From NCBI GenBank assembly GCA_002633005.1, contig NMRA01000383.1:91586-155585 (forward strand): 64,000 bases of DNA, given 5' to 3'. Shown here one piece after another: positions 11,101 through 26,100 of this stretch (position 1 is its first letter; each line of letters opens with the position of its first letter). The notes beneath the pieces were generated by a model that saw only the letters and a list, made by a program, of their open reading frames with translations, was not told the origin of the DNA and made no database searches. This DNA comes from Phoronis australis. Taxonomy: Eukaryota; Phoronida; Phoronidae. The position numbers and the translations under genes are program-made.

Positions 11101-14100
11101 TTTTGAGAACCAGTTCGTTTCTCGTTATTCGGTAGAGAAAACTGAATCTCAAAATACCCTGAAAGGGACTTTTATCAACATTACAGAGCATTCTGAACAT
11201 TTAACGGGTATTTTGGTCATTTGCCTTTGTGCGAAGTATTCTCCTCGAACCTTGACAGATTTAACTGTACACGTTGGATGAAATACAAACTGTTGCATCT
11301 CACTATGACCAGAACCTCTTTATCAGTGTCTTATAGTAACGGCAAACAGCACCAATAAGAAGGCTAACTAAACATTCAGACTAATTGTACCTAGAAGATG
11401 ACAATCGTATAGTTTCATTTAAGTTCAAAGTAAGTCATGCAGTTTTGATCAAAAACTTCTAGAAAATGTCAGGCTCACTTGTCAAACACAAACACTTTAC
11501 ATAACTTTATTTGACTGAACATCACTTGCTCCATAAGAATACTCAGCATTATCAAGATCATCCAACAACTATGGGAGAACACAGGGGCCACGTTAAAAAT
11601 ACTTTCTACCAGAGCAGATCACCTTACCAGATTTTGAAGCCATTTCCTGCTGTTGGCGCGTTGTTTGTAACACCGACTGGTGGAACTCTTGAGCAAAGTC
11701 ACGTGACAACTGTGTATGGTGCCTGTCACGTGACTCCGGGAAGATGATGGCACGGTTTGATGGTGCCGACTTTGTACCGCCACCACCACCACCACCACCA
11801 CCCCGCTGTGCCGCCAGTTGGCCAAGTGTTATTCGACTCGATGTCGATGTATCCTCAGTAGAGTTCCGTTTTGGTGGCACTTCGTTGGTACTCTGGCTTT
11901 CATTTTTACGCTTCACAGCAGTAGAGTTTTTAGTGGGGACAATGAGATGCGCATTGCACTGCCGGTCTTTGGCAGGAATGGTCAGGCGGCGTTCTCGCTC
12001 CTCATCACACAATTGACGTACGTGTTTTAACCCTGAAAGTGGACATATCAATGTGTTTTAACCCTGAAAGTGGACATATCAATGTGTTTTAACCCTGAAA
12101 GTGGACATATCAATGTGTTTTAACCCTGGAAGTGGACATATCAATGTGTTTTAACCCTGGAAGTGGACATATCAATGTGTTTTAACCCTGAAAGTGGACA
12201 TATCAATGTGTTTTAACCCTGAAAGTGGACATATCAATGTGTTTTAACCCTGAAAGTGGACNCATATCAACGTGTTTTAGCCCTCAAAATGACCATATCA
12301 AAGTGTTTTAACCCTCGAAATGACCATACCAATGTGCTGTAACCCTCAAAATGACCATATCAATGTGTTGTAACCCTCAAAATGACCATATCAATGTGTT
12401 TTAACCCTCAAAATGACCATATCAATGTGTTTTAACACTCGAAATGACCATATCTCAAAACGACCATATCTCAAAATGACCATATCAACGTGTTTTAGCC
12501 CTCAAAATGACCATATCAAAGTGTTTTAACCCTCGAAATGACCATACCAATGTGCTGTAACCCTCAAAATGACCATATCAATGTGTTGTAACCCTCAAAA
12601 TGACCATATCAATGTGTTTTAACCCTCAAAATGACCATATCAATGTGTTTTAACACTCGAAATGACCATATCTCAAAACGACCATATCTCAAAATGACCA
12701 TATCAACGTGTTTTAGCCCTCAAAATGACCATATCAATGTGCTGTAACCCTCAAAATGACCATATCAATGTGTTGTAACCCTCAAAATGACCATATCAAT
12801 GTGCTTTAATCCTCAAAATGGCCATATCAGCAATATAACAGAAACCATGAAGCCTCAAACAAGATGAGGGTGTTTAACTCAAATGCTTGTCCTAATATCA
12901 ATGTTTAAAGAATCAAATACTAGATAGCAAGATCATATTCTTGACAATATGGATCCAAGCTTAAAAGGAGGACTATTTCACTCTCCTTGAGACAAAGAGG
13001 TAGCATAGAAAATCACGACACATTAGGGGATGCATTTTGACAGAAGTGGTTGTGTCAGTAATTAATTGCATGAAGGTCGTAAGTTTGCTTATGAAGCGTA
13101 CGAGCAGTTTTCAAAGTTTTGGTTTGAATACATTTTTGATACACTCACCGTATTGCAAACAAGATGTCAATCAAAGTGTCACCAGTCATTCAATCAACTG
13201 GGTTACTACTTACGTCGCTTCTCGTCAGATGAGGTTAGTTTCAGACTGAACATCTTCAAGAACTTTGTCTTTTGTCGGTCCTCAGGCATTTTGAGAAGAT
13301 TATTGCAGTTGTACAACTTGGACAGGTCCTCCAATATGTTTTCATCTGCTTCTGGTTTGTCAACAGATGGACAGGTGTCCTCACAGTAGATTTTTCGGCG
13401 TTTGATGACTTGCTTTAAAAGCTCATCTGCAAGAAATTGACAAGAATACAAAGTAAAATTCATTCGCATTACGATCTTTATTTTACTCGGACTCCTCGTG
13501 CTTTTCGGGTCCAACAATATTATTTGAAGACACAAACAGGCGGAATGCGATTACTAAATATTTATCAAAAAGATAAGTGTAATATTATGAAGCATACACC
13601 ATTTCAATAGTAGATGTAACCTAGCAACCACTTCACTATAAGTATTCAAACATTACAATATGGACATACCAACAAGTACAGGTACATGCCAACAAGTTCA
13701 AGTACATGCCAACAAGTTCAGGTACATGCACATATAGACAGCTTCCACAGAACTTTTTCAACAACAAAATCAAAACTGGCAAAGAACTAACCGTTGGCCT
13801 TTGTGGGTGTCACCACGCCAAATAATTCCAAAAACCTCAGCTTGTTCGCTGAATAGTCTGGCTGTGACTGAGGTACATTCAAGATGGTCAATAGAGCTTG
13901 TGTCCGCCGCTCGTTCACACATGCAAAATCGTCAGCCATATTCTCGCTGCCGTTTGACGAATTACTGGGGCGAGATTCTTGTTTCCACTTTTCCTCCAAG
14001 TCTAACTTGCTAGTACCTTGAGATTCTAGTTCCATTTTATGACAGTAGGTGTCCCCTAGATGGCTCCCTTGTATCTGCTGCCCGAGTGAGAACGGACGAT

Positions 14101-17100
14101 AACTGTGGGGCAGTTTACAATCATAATCGTACTGATTATATGCTGCAGATGACGTCGAGCTGGAATGCTTGCGAGCAGCCTCATTTTCAATCAGGCGAGC
14201 CTGAATCCCTTCATGTTTGCCCGTACTGTCCTTCGGGGACACGCCATTTTGTAGAAACAATGATCTACCCTCAGACAGTAATCGTTCATTGATAACTTTA
14301 CGGTCACAGTTAGACTGACTAGAGACTCCATTGGGAATGTCTTTTTCAAAGGGTCGATAAAACTTATGTGCAGGCCTTGGGGGTTCACTTCTCTGCTGGG
14401 GTGTCACTTGAGCTGTTTGGGAGGATGGGACTCCTGAAAAATGACCGTCTAAGCCTCGCTCTCGTCTCTCCAGCTCGAGTCGTCGTTCTCGCTCTCTGGC
14501 GAATATACTGTGCTCTCTGGCTATTTGTTCCTGTAACATCTGTTGAAACAAGCACAATTCTTATTCATTAAATAAGCCTTAAAGCTAACCAAACCAAACA
14601 CATTTCATAAATCAACACCATTGACTTTGATGTCAGTAAAGCAGCATTGTGTTGAAAAACTGAATTTCATCCTGTAAACTAAGACTCATCACCAAAACTT
14701 CATCGAATTCGCATGAAACAATGAACAACTCGGCTGCAATAAATTATACTTTTACAACCACTAAAAATTCTTTTTGAACACAACATTAACAAACCTCTTT
14801 ATGGTGTGACTCTTTGTCACGAACTCTGGCCTCACTTTCAAATTTCCCAGCAAGGCCGAGCGGTAAATGTGACATTGCTTGTAGTTTCTCAGATTCTCTT
14901 CGAGCCTCTTCCCGAGCTTGTCTATAATATGTAAATAGTGACATTATAGAATACGTTAGGACTAGCATTTCTAGATTTTGGTCAACTGGTGACTCTAACA
15001 TCAGCATAATGCACAACACAGAAATTCCATAGATTAGACCAATTACCTCCCCTCGCAAAGTGTTTACCCATCAAGCAAAACCATGATTTTGTTCTAACCT
15101 CTCTCTGCAACCTTCCTCAAACCCAATGAGCTATATCACATTCCCACCTTTGTACACCTCACCTCTGCTTCACCCCTATACACTGTTTTTGTCACCTCTG
15201 CTTCACCCCTATGCACTGTTTTTGTCACCTCTGCCCCATCCCCTATGCACTGCTTACCATAAACTCGTGGGTCAATGCCCTGGGCACTTAAATTAGGAAA
15301 CCGAAAATTGGCAAAAGTCGGGGGTGGGCGAGTACTCGGGCAAGGGCGTTAACCTGCGAGTTTACAGTACAACACCTCTGATACACCCCCTATGCACTGC
15401 TCATACCACCTCTGCCCACCTCCTATGCACTGCACTCCACCTCTCTGTGTCTCTCCAATTCTTTCCGCCTGTCCCTCCCCCTATGTCTGCCCCCTGATCA
15501 CGTCTCCATCTCCACCTCTCTATCCCTCTCCAGTTCTCTCAACGTTTCCCTCCCACAACACCCTATCTGCTCCCTGCTCACCTCTCTTTCTCCATCTCTC
15601 TATGTCTCTCCAGTTCTCTCTGCCTCTCCCTCTCTCTCTCTTTTTCTCGCTCCATCTCCTGTTTCCTCTCATCTTCCTTCTCCTTTTCCTTCCGTCTGTG
15701 TTCCTCTTCCAACCTCTGTCTGTACACCAATATGTACACCAATATGTAGACCAATATGTAGACCAATATGTACACCAATATGTACACCAATATGCAACCA
15801 GTCAATTACAGCACCACACTCAACTATCATTCATGAGTCTCTTAACAAGTCAATCACATCTACGCTGAACATCTCATGTTACACTGAACGCCACTTTGAC
15901 AGATTGCATTTGTCATCAGAAAAAAGAATTCTTCTTGAATCATATTTTCATATTGATCTTTAGGTAGCTACTGCAACTTCTCTTAAATCACATAAATTGA
16001 TGAAGCAAAATGCTGACTGAAGAAATTCCACGCTTAACTATCAAGAGTCTCTTACTGACTACACAATGTAACATGAAGAGTGCCCAACTAAAGAAGCTCT
16101 GTTACTTGGTAAGGATCATTAAAGACGTATAATGACGCCAGAGCACAACAAAAACATTAACACAACATCAACAGCCTTGTGAGGAGACTCCATGACTTGA
16201 CCACAGATGTTGTGCCAAGCCTTACACTGGTGGAGCTGGGAGACAACTGAGAGTATACATTACGGAAAACGGGGATGATGGGGATGAAAATAAAGATTTT
16301 GTCAGCATCCTTCAATGGCATAAGAGATTTGTACATCTACTGTGACAGACCACACAGTGTGACATTATTTTTGAGAGATACTTGTAGACCTAGCATTCAA
16401 AGACTGGAGTGACCCTCCTACCTTTCAGCCTCAAGGAGGGGTGGCTTGAAGGTGGGTGACATCATTGCCATGTGCTGTTGCAGTAAGTCTGGGGGGTACC
16501 TCATGCCTGCAGCCATCATAGGGTGATAGCCACCCACACCAGGCACCAGGCTAGGGTGGGCAAATGGTAGGTAGGGCATCTGAAGACTCATCAGGCGATA
16601 TCGCTCCAGCAACAGTGGGTCATCAAGTCTGTAATGATTAAAACACATGCAAGAGTACAGCAAGGGAACGTTGCCTTGAGGAGCATTTCATCACAGGTGG
16701 CAGCACCGTTCCATCACAAAAGGTTAAACCCTGAAGTGACATTTAACAGCTGGCCCCCTACATTAAATCCTCTGTGAGAGTTTAGTAACGACTAAGGAAG
16801 AACATCACTCACCTAAATGGGGAGTGTACAGCACTAAGAGGGTGTGTCATGTATGGACTGTAGGGATAAGCCCCACCCGTTGCCATGGCAGCAGCTGCAG
16901 CCGTCGTGGGGTCCATATGAGGGAACGGGGGTGGCAACCCTGCACGGTAGTCTTCCGTGGGTCGGTATGGCTGAAAGCCATGCAGGTCTTCACGTGCGAG
17001 TGACCCGCCAGGGAAGGAGAGAGACGAGTGCGGGGTTAAGCGACGAGATGACAAGGAGCTCTCAGAGGTGGACGATCTTTCGTCATCGCGATGACCAAGA

Positions 17101-20100
17101 GCTGAAGATGTCATGCGATAGTCCGGCTTTCCAGACTCGGAGGTGATGATACTTGAGTGAGATCTGTCAATGCCCTATAAGACAGTGTTCCCTTAGAACT
17201 AATAGGTCTATAATTTCCTTCCGCTTGTATTAAAACAAAGTTTCTGTACACGTGTCCATTCTTTTAACAAAAAATAACACCATGAATTGCCATCATAAAT
17301 AAGAAAATGCTATGGCATACATTGGACAAATATGACATCACAAAGCAAATGAGAATGAGAAACTGAGTTAAGTTTCAAAACCTTGTTTATCAAATTGCAA
17401 CATCAGTTTTGTTAACAACTCAATACCTAAATAATATTTCAAATCTCAAGTGATATTTGTCATGTTTGTGTGAAACATAATTTCTGTGTCGTTTATTTCT
17501 TAGTAAGTTTAGAAAGATACTGGGAAGCCCACCTAACAAGTTCCTTACTCCTCTACTAAATGAGATATGGCAAGTTTAAGAGCAAAGACCCATGTTTCAG
17601 ATTCTTCAGCAGGGGTACAATTGACATGAGAGATTCTTATAAAAAATTCAAGAAATCTGCTCACTTTTCTAGAATCCAGGCCCAAGGAAACATGCGCTGG
17701 CGTTGGTGCAATTGTAACCACCGGTGGTGAACTCATTGAGCTATTTGACGTGTAGATCAGAGGAGGTGGGGGTCCGCGTTTGGGAGTCACGGAACGTGGG
17801 CTAGTGGTTGAGCTGCCAACATCCGACCCATCATGGGAACTGCCGTCTAAAACAGAGAATACAGCTCGATAAGAAAAAACATTTGGTAGCAGACTGAAAC
17901 CCTGTTTGATCCACGACATGACAAATTCAGTTCTCTTATACACAAACTAACTCTCTTGGCAATTAAACTATAGAGCAGAGTGTCGCTTCGGAAACTGGGA
18001 GCAGTAAAACTCGTAAGAATGAGATGAAATCTAAGATTTTATCCCAAGTTAATCACTACATTCAAGTAGTAGGCCACCAAGTGCACATTGTCAACCATCA
18101 CAACGCTGCTGTGTGTAAAACACTCACTTCTATTGAGGCAACAACATATTCACATGGAGAGAGTTATCACCTATTTGTGAGCTGGAATGACGTAACATTC
18201 CAAGGTTCAGTAACAAAGTTGGGCTACGGTGAACATTCTCCAGTCTCAGACACAACATGGCAGACAGGTGAAATTTCATTTTGTCAAAGTTCTCAACAAA
18301 AATAACTTTTCAGTTTCCGGAAAATTTACTTTGCTGTATGGCATAACTATCACCAAATTGAAGAATTTTTACCATAGTGTATATATCAAAGTGAACAGTC
18401 TGTGACAGACATATCACATACAGATCAAACAGCACTTGTTCCACTAAAATCTATATCACGATAATGATGCAGAACCTTCAAGGTATCATTGAGCAAAACG
18501 ACACATTACTAAACACAGAATATGAACACTTGAACAAATGCACTAATTTAAAAGACAACTAACTTGCCAGATTTCTCCAATAATACTTACCTGTATCACA
18601 GTTATCACCTCAACATATAAGTTGCAGTTACAGGAACATTAAAGAAACCAGCATATCAGAATAGAAACTGGCACCTCACACTGCATGACTCCAATTACAC
18701 CAATTGTTGGCTAAATTCCTGGATCATCTTACAACAACAGATAAAGAGAAAGCCTAACAAATGATGTGTTGTGTTATTGTTACTTGGAGAGGCCAGCAAT
18801 GTCAAACTATTGTTGTACACAGGCAGGGTGGGAGGAGGGCAAGGAGTGATGGCAAAATAATAAATAAACCAAGCCTTCTAATGTTATTATATAGGCATAC
18901 TTAAAAACATTTTTCAGTTTATGCAAAAATCCATGCAAAATTTTTCCTGTTTTATTGGTACATTGCTATGTATATTATAACCTATCTTGCTTGATGATGG
19001 ATGGACAAAATGTAATAAGTAATCGTTAGTAAATAAAGTTATTTCTCAGGCAAGTTGAGCACTAAATTGAAAAACAAACTGCCAGGGCAAAAACCTACAG
19101 TTAATAAACCCCAGACCTACAACTGTAGAATCACATTACTCAATACTTCTGTATTTCCTGTGATCTAGATTATAATCTTAAGACTATTTCTGAATTCTAA
19201 ATTAAACACACCCCTATAAACGCTTTGTATCATTGACCCTGTTCTCACATTGAGGGGTCGCTAACATACTTCTGAGCAGATCATCACTCAGCTTTTAAAC
19301 AAGTTTTAATGACTACAGGAAAAAATATCAGGGCTCTCGTTTTTGAGGCTGGATATTGGTTACATTGTCTCTGACTAATATTTAACAATCACGCAAAACT
19401 CCCCTGGTCTGGCCCAAAAATTCCCCTAAAGTGGCGACAGTGCTGGGGGTTTCCCCTGACCTAAAAAATTCCCCTCTTATAAGGTACAAACACCTTTCTC
19501 CTCAGGTGAACAAGAAGCCTAAATAGTGATTAGCACAGCACTAGAATACAGCTCTGGGATGAGAGGAAGCATTGTGGGTAATACTGTTGAATCTGAGAGG
19601 GCACCACTATATCCTGAGGAGTGGTTCATGATTTTCTTGTAAAAAAGATTGAAGTATGTCGGTTAAATCATTCTTGATACTCCAAAGATGTACAAACACA
19701 TAACAACAAAATCAGACTTAATGGTTAGTGTAGATGAATTCAGTGTTTTGTTTAATGACCTGAATGTAGACAGTAAAGGTTGCAACCTCTACAAATATTT
19801 TTCTGGCGTAACGACTGACGTATAATTTTTTGCATTTGTTTTTGACTCAGGTTTGTGAAGGCAAATTTCAATAAGTAAATTCCAAAGTATGTACTTTTTA
19901 CACCGTAGAGTCAAGTTTGATATCCTTGGACCAATCGATATGATGTATGTACTAACATGTGGGTGCATAACTCCCCGATGACAATACCAACCTCCTTCTC
20001 CAGCTTGCTTCGCCAGTTTACGAAGAGCAGCAGCGAAGCTTGAGTTGCGTGTGGCGTTCATGGCAGAGTTGTTGGGTGACACCTGATTTAGAGGCGGGAC

Positions 20101-23100
20101 TGTGGCCGTCGTACGCTGGATCTTGTTGCTGGACTGGTTCAACATGGTCAATGGGGGAGGTTTAGACCCCGGCGGTAGACCTGGCAACAAACAGACATAA
20201 GGGTAAGTAATGTATGCAGGTGAGTCTAAGTTGGTTATGAGCACAGCTACACTGAGATACAAACCCGTATGCAATTAATGACTTAGACTGAGGTCATAAT
20301 CAGGCCTTCAAAATTATTTAAATATTGAAGCATTGCCGAGGTTATGATTATAATTTCAATGTCTAATATTATAGTGTTAAACAAGTTAAGTGTAGTTTCA
20401 TAATACAGCTTAATATAAGCCAAAGACAAATGTGGAATTTTAATTAGAAATTGTTTACAGTTTAAGTCCAAAAATAAAACAAAATATTATTCAGTCGAAT
20501 TAAAAAATACAAAGATGAAATTGTCAACCCAGACAGTGCTCCAGAATATTCTTAAGAATATGCATTGCGAGAGTGCTTTCTATTCTATTCTCGAAAACAT
20601 AATTTTTTCAAAATGTTTAAGTAAATAAAATGGCACCCCTCCCCCCACACCACCAGCACAAACCTTCAACAATCTGGCCATCATAAACTCATTCAGTAGC
20701 CAAGGCTTTCTTAAATGAATATTAAATTAACCAGTATACTATAGACACACAAAGGAACCAGCACAGCAGACACAGTCACACTATCTTTCCAATATACAAA
20801 TAGCCATGATTTAATGACACACTATTGACAGGGTGAAAGTAGAGCTAGTCTAATAACAGACAGAATGTGATTATGTACTTAACACAGGCAAGCTGGTGAG
20901 AAATCAATGGGACTCTCAAGGATCAATAGCCCACACTGTGGAGTGAGCAAGTCAGCACACAGCCTTGTGAAGCCTTTAGTAAAGAGATCAATGGAGGTTG
21001 TATTAACACAAACAGCTAATACATAAACACAATGGTGTTCAACAAACAGTGTGTATGCAATGAGGCAATGTTGGGTGCTTCTGGTCTGTGAGACAACTTC
21101 TCTTGGTTAATATGTTAAGATGACATTGGACACTGGTCAGAGGTGAACCTATGGCCTGATATCCCATAGACTCATCAATGAAGATGTAAATTAAGACAAG
21201 TGATTGACAATGAGGATACTTGCTTCAACATAGTTGATCAATGACATAAACAAATATTGTCTTAACCCAGCAGACTGAGAGAGGACATAGTGTCAGTGAA
21301 TGAATGTTGAAATGTCAAAGACCATGAATTACTTTACACTTTCAGTTTGTTGAAGCAATAACAAAGTCTCTCTTAATGTTTTTTACAATTGGGAAAAACG
21401 TGGGAAAACATTAATTTGCTTTGGCATAGCTTAAGTAACCACAATCAGTTGCAAGCGAAATTTTGTTCCGCAATCCAATCACGCACTGAATAAAGGGTGA
21501 GGTTCACAGTTAAATGAAATTTTCAGCAGACTGTCTCCTTAACACAGTGATGTTAACATTAACAAACAATCAATGTTTTTATGTAGTGTTCAGCTATATT
21601 CTGACATTGAGGAAAACATACAGCATTGCAATTTCCGTTGCCAGTTCTGAGTTGTTGTCAGAGACAGACATTTATTGATTAAATGGTGATAATGTGGACT
21701 GACCTTTAACTGTGAGTAGAATTAACAAGTTGTTTGCATCAGTCAGAGAGACTGATAAGGGCTGAGAATATGTGCTTGTGTGTGTGTGTGTGCGCGTATG
21801 TGCGTGTGTGTGCGTATGTGTGCGTGTCTGTGTGTGCGTGCGTGCGTGCGCGCGTGTGCCTGTGTCTGTGTGTCTGTCTGTGTGTGTGTGTGTGAGCGTG
21901 TTTGCATCAGGCTAGGTCACATAATGCAGAGACTGATAAGGGCTGTGTATGTGTGTGCCTATATTGATTGAGCCCACGGCTACTGTGCAGATTCTATACA
22001 GGTAATGAATGGCTATACACCTGTCATTAGCAGTACCTCAATACAAATACCTGATGTTGGCAATTACATACAGAATTCTCCAATTACGATCCACATTATG
22101 TCTAATCAACACACAAACACAAGGAGGTAAAAAGACACAGCTTAGCAGTGATACCTTTTCAACTCCAACACAGTTTTGTCTCATCACAAGTAAAGCTCAT
22201 GCCTCAATACAGATTAACATTCATTCACACAATGACAGATGTGTAAATTGAGGGAAAATGCCATGGATAAATAGACCAAAGCTGTAACATCTGTTGGCTT
22301 GCATTTATCCACTGATTCTAACACAAACCAAACAACGGACTAACCATCTAAGAACAGCTTTCATGAATGAGGAGCCTACCACCCCAGTTCTTTCATCTAC
22401 TGCGCAGAAGATAACAAAAAATGACAAACCGAAACAGATTTAAAACTTTCAGAGGACTGAAAGTGAATCCCCACTTTAGTTTCTTGAGCACAATTTCAAA
22501 CCTAAGGGAAACCTTAAAAACGACATTATTTTTAATTACTATCCACAAGTTATTTATGGCTCCCTCTATGGCCTGAAGGTCACAGCAAGAGTGGACAATT
22601 ACATTATTAGGGACACATTAAGCTAACAGTGAGCTATGTACATGTGCACACATTTACCTTTGTCCTTTATTAATAGACTGGCTGTGTTTATTATAATCTG
22701 ATCAATAGCCTCTACCTGTATTAGATGTGTTAGCAGGGATGGCATTATGTAAACACAACATAATTCAAAAGAACTTTATATCCCATACACTTCTTAACTC
22801 TTGGTTATAAACAGTTTTATTTGAAATTGTGGATTGTTAAATGCCAGTTAGCAGTTAAGTGTTGGACATAAGGTCTATAAATAAAACCTCCAACTGATTG
22901 CTCACAGTTCAATCAAGATTTCACACAACTACAAGCAAGTCACCTGATGAATATCCTCAGGTGTTGGACAAAGGCAGAGTACTTGCTTATATTCTGACCA
23001 AATGACAAGAACATACTACAAACACTGGGTGTACATGCCCAACAGATCCATACTGTCAACATCTATGTATTTGATCAAAAGTGACATGTCTTCAGTATGT

Positions 23101-26100
23101 CGGCTTTATGAAGAGTAGTAAAGAACTACCTTCAGTCAACAGTTACTGATGCAGCATATGAAGTTAATTACTTAAAGCACTCCCTTGATAATGGAGTTAG
23201 AGAGGAAGGTGATATTTTTACAACTGACTCCAAGCACAGTTCCTTGGTAAGAAAAGAATTCTTGTGTTTACACACAAAGTGTGTTACAAGTGGACTATCT
23301 GACCTCCCACAGGGCAACGCAGAGTGATGGGCAGCTTGGAAAGTAGGTTGATGGGCAGAAATGGTGTCAGATGTTGATAAGAACATGATGTGTGTGATAA
23401 CATTGAGCTATTAGTTATTAACTAATCACTATACAACAGAAAATCTGAGCAGAGACTGACATCACCATCTACACTGTTTAAACAAAGTCTACACAATTTA
23501 AACACACACTAAACAAAATAACAAACAGGCCAAGAAACAAAATGGTCCAATATGCCACTCAAGTCATCACTTGAGCACATTGCACTGGCCACAGATGGCC
23601 CACTCTTGCATCTCCTTGTTACACAAAGCCAGCTCAGTCCCAGGTACAACACCCCACCCAGGTACAACACCCCACCCAGGTACAACACCCCACCCAGGTA
23701 CAACACCCCACCCAGGTACAACACCCCACTCACAGCAGTGATTCTCCTGTGTTATCATACATCACACACACAACTATTTAAACAGTCTAAATCTGTGCTA
23801 GCCTCATCCTAAGCCACTCAGTGATACAATAACCCTAAATGTACAAACACTAAGTATTGAGTGCCGCTTTCTCAACACCAAGACACAAAGACAAACTATT
23901 GCCAATATATACTCCAATAAATGATATTTATACACTACTTCATCATAAATGTGTTCACACCTTGATTTCATTGTGTAAATAGCACACATTAGCCATTAAC
24001 TGTTTCCAATTTTTATCTTAAATGACAGTGCAAACACTACATATCCTGGCTCTACACTGTTATCCTCCGCGCTCATGTAACTGACTTGCAGATTTAGGAA
24101 TTCAGAAAATCAGCCGCACCTGACCACCATGCTGCATCAAGAAGTGAGCAGATTCATTGTACTTTACTGACCATATATTCCCACTGGTGTCATTCTCATT
24201 AACTCCTGTACAAGGCCGGTATAGTCAGAGTGGGACTCAGTAATCACAGTGACCGCGATTACAATATTTAATTCCCTAAACTACCACATAACCTATCTTC
24301 ACCAGCAGTCTAGCAGTAAATCTCATCGCAACACTGTAAGTATATAGTAACTCACGCAGTGATATTCCACTGTTTCAATATTTGCTTTTCTGTCAACATT
24401 ACAAACTACTTTCAGAAACTAAAAGGGCAAGATACTCATGATAGGGTTAATTGAAGAGACACATAAAGGGCTGCAGCAGGATTATTTCAAATGTGATAAT
24501 GAGTGAAGCATTTCAAATAAGCCCAATTTCCTAATATCTAAGGTACATATAACCAGCACTTAATGGTGGCATATAGGGAAATACTGTTTTTAAAAGAAAC
24601 ATCAATGAAGGGTCGTTTCTAACCACTTCCTAGTAAGCTGAAGACAAGAGCTAGAGAGGCAAACAGTCAATCCACAAAGTGACAGTCTACAAACAAATGA
24701 GCATCAACTCTAAACAAGTCAGAGGAGTCTATCACTACATATGATGTCTCCCAGCAGACGGCCCAAGACAAAGAGAAAATGGCCACCTAGAAAACACAGT
24801 CATATCAAAGCAAACAATAGTCAGACGATTACCTGCCAGGCCATTAAACAGTTCCTTTGGTGAAAGACACAGAGCAGATACTAATTCCTTGAGTTGAGAT
24901 CTCAGGTTACAGTTTCAAAATGTCATTAAGGTAGTTTGTAGACCTCACCAACACAGTTTATCTCGCTAGATTGACCTTTTGTACAGCCAGCCCTTCTCCC
25001 ATATATCAACTATTTGCTACACACAACAGTTGCATGAAGAATCTATTGAGCCTATATTAACTGGCTTTTGCATTGATCGGTCTATTCAAATGGCTGCAAT
25101 GTCATTGTTGACACATAGCATTACAAGCACCTGCCCCTGGGGTCAGGGTTCATGGGGTCAAATTAACCACCTCCCGCTGAACCTGTCAAACTCTGACATT
25201 AAGTTCTTGGATTGGTGAAACTGCTCTCATTTACATAGTTTTCAAATCAGGACTTAGCGCTAATCATCTGTCGATGTTAAGCTGGGAACAGCAAGAACAA
25301 GATTCCATAGTATATAGGCGATCAATAACAATCCATCTTCAACACACAGACTAGGAGGCTCTTTGTCTACTCAGTTACCCCTGATATTTGACAAGACTCT
25401 ACCAAAACAAGCACCGATGACAGACAGTCAAAAACAGAAAACAGTCATCCCTACCCACCAACCTCACAGCCATGATCAGGTAAAACAATTTTGCATACCT
25501 TTAGTAGTGAAGTTGATTAGCACTTGAGTTGGGATCACACCACAGCCAACATGTTTTATCACAAGCAAGACAGCCAATGCTGTGCCAGGGGGCAAACACA
25601 CAACAGTTATTGGCCTGGCTCATTATGTAATAGGGGTCAAAGACTGTTGAATAAACACTGGAATACACAATTTGGGCTGATGAATAACACATCAGTGACT
25701 GCTGTGTAATAATGACTTAACTGGCCCACACATCAAAGTATCCAAGTGTTCAATTGCTAAAAGAGAATTTTTTTCAATAAGAGAAAGGTTATTTCTATCA
25801 AATTTCTCAACAAAAGTAACCTGACAGGGATTTTTATTTGTTTTTATCATAGTTTGTATAACATCGCTGTCACAAGCTACAACATGTGGCAAGGTAGTTC
25901 AAAAATAAACATTTTGTCCCAAACTGAAGAACTATAAACTACTTGTAAAAAGTAGGAGCAGTGAAGGGAAGAAATGGTTCTACAAGATATTGATGGTAAG
26001 ATATTAGGTAGACCTTCTAGTCAACAACCTCCACAATTATCTGTCATTCTGAATAACCATTAGGGTAATTACTCTTACTGAAAGTCACTTAAATATAACA

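Larger units (their letters stand above)
14922..15581 (-). other. GSE1 intron 6, repeat-rich
   Basis: Contains a 33-bp minisatellite, a MITE remnant inserted in it, and decayed duplicates of the end of exon 6. The plus strand is strongly CT-rich. Confidence 0.8.

Noticed and set aside
12022-12832. Regularly spaced direct repeats considered as a CRISPR array
   Set aside because: Repeats are contiguous with no unique spacers and lie in an intron of an animal gene; it is a minisatellite.
15392-15868. 158-codon plus-strand frame rich in Pro, Ser and Leu
   Set aside because: It is the antisense of GSE1 exon 6 and its CT-rich surroundings.
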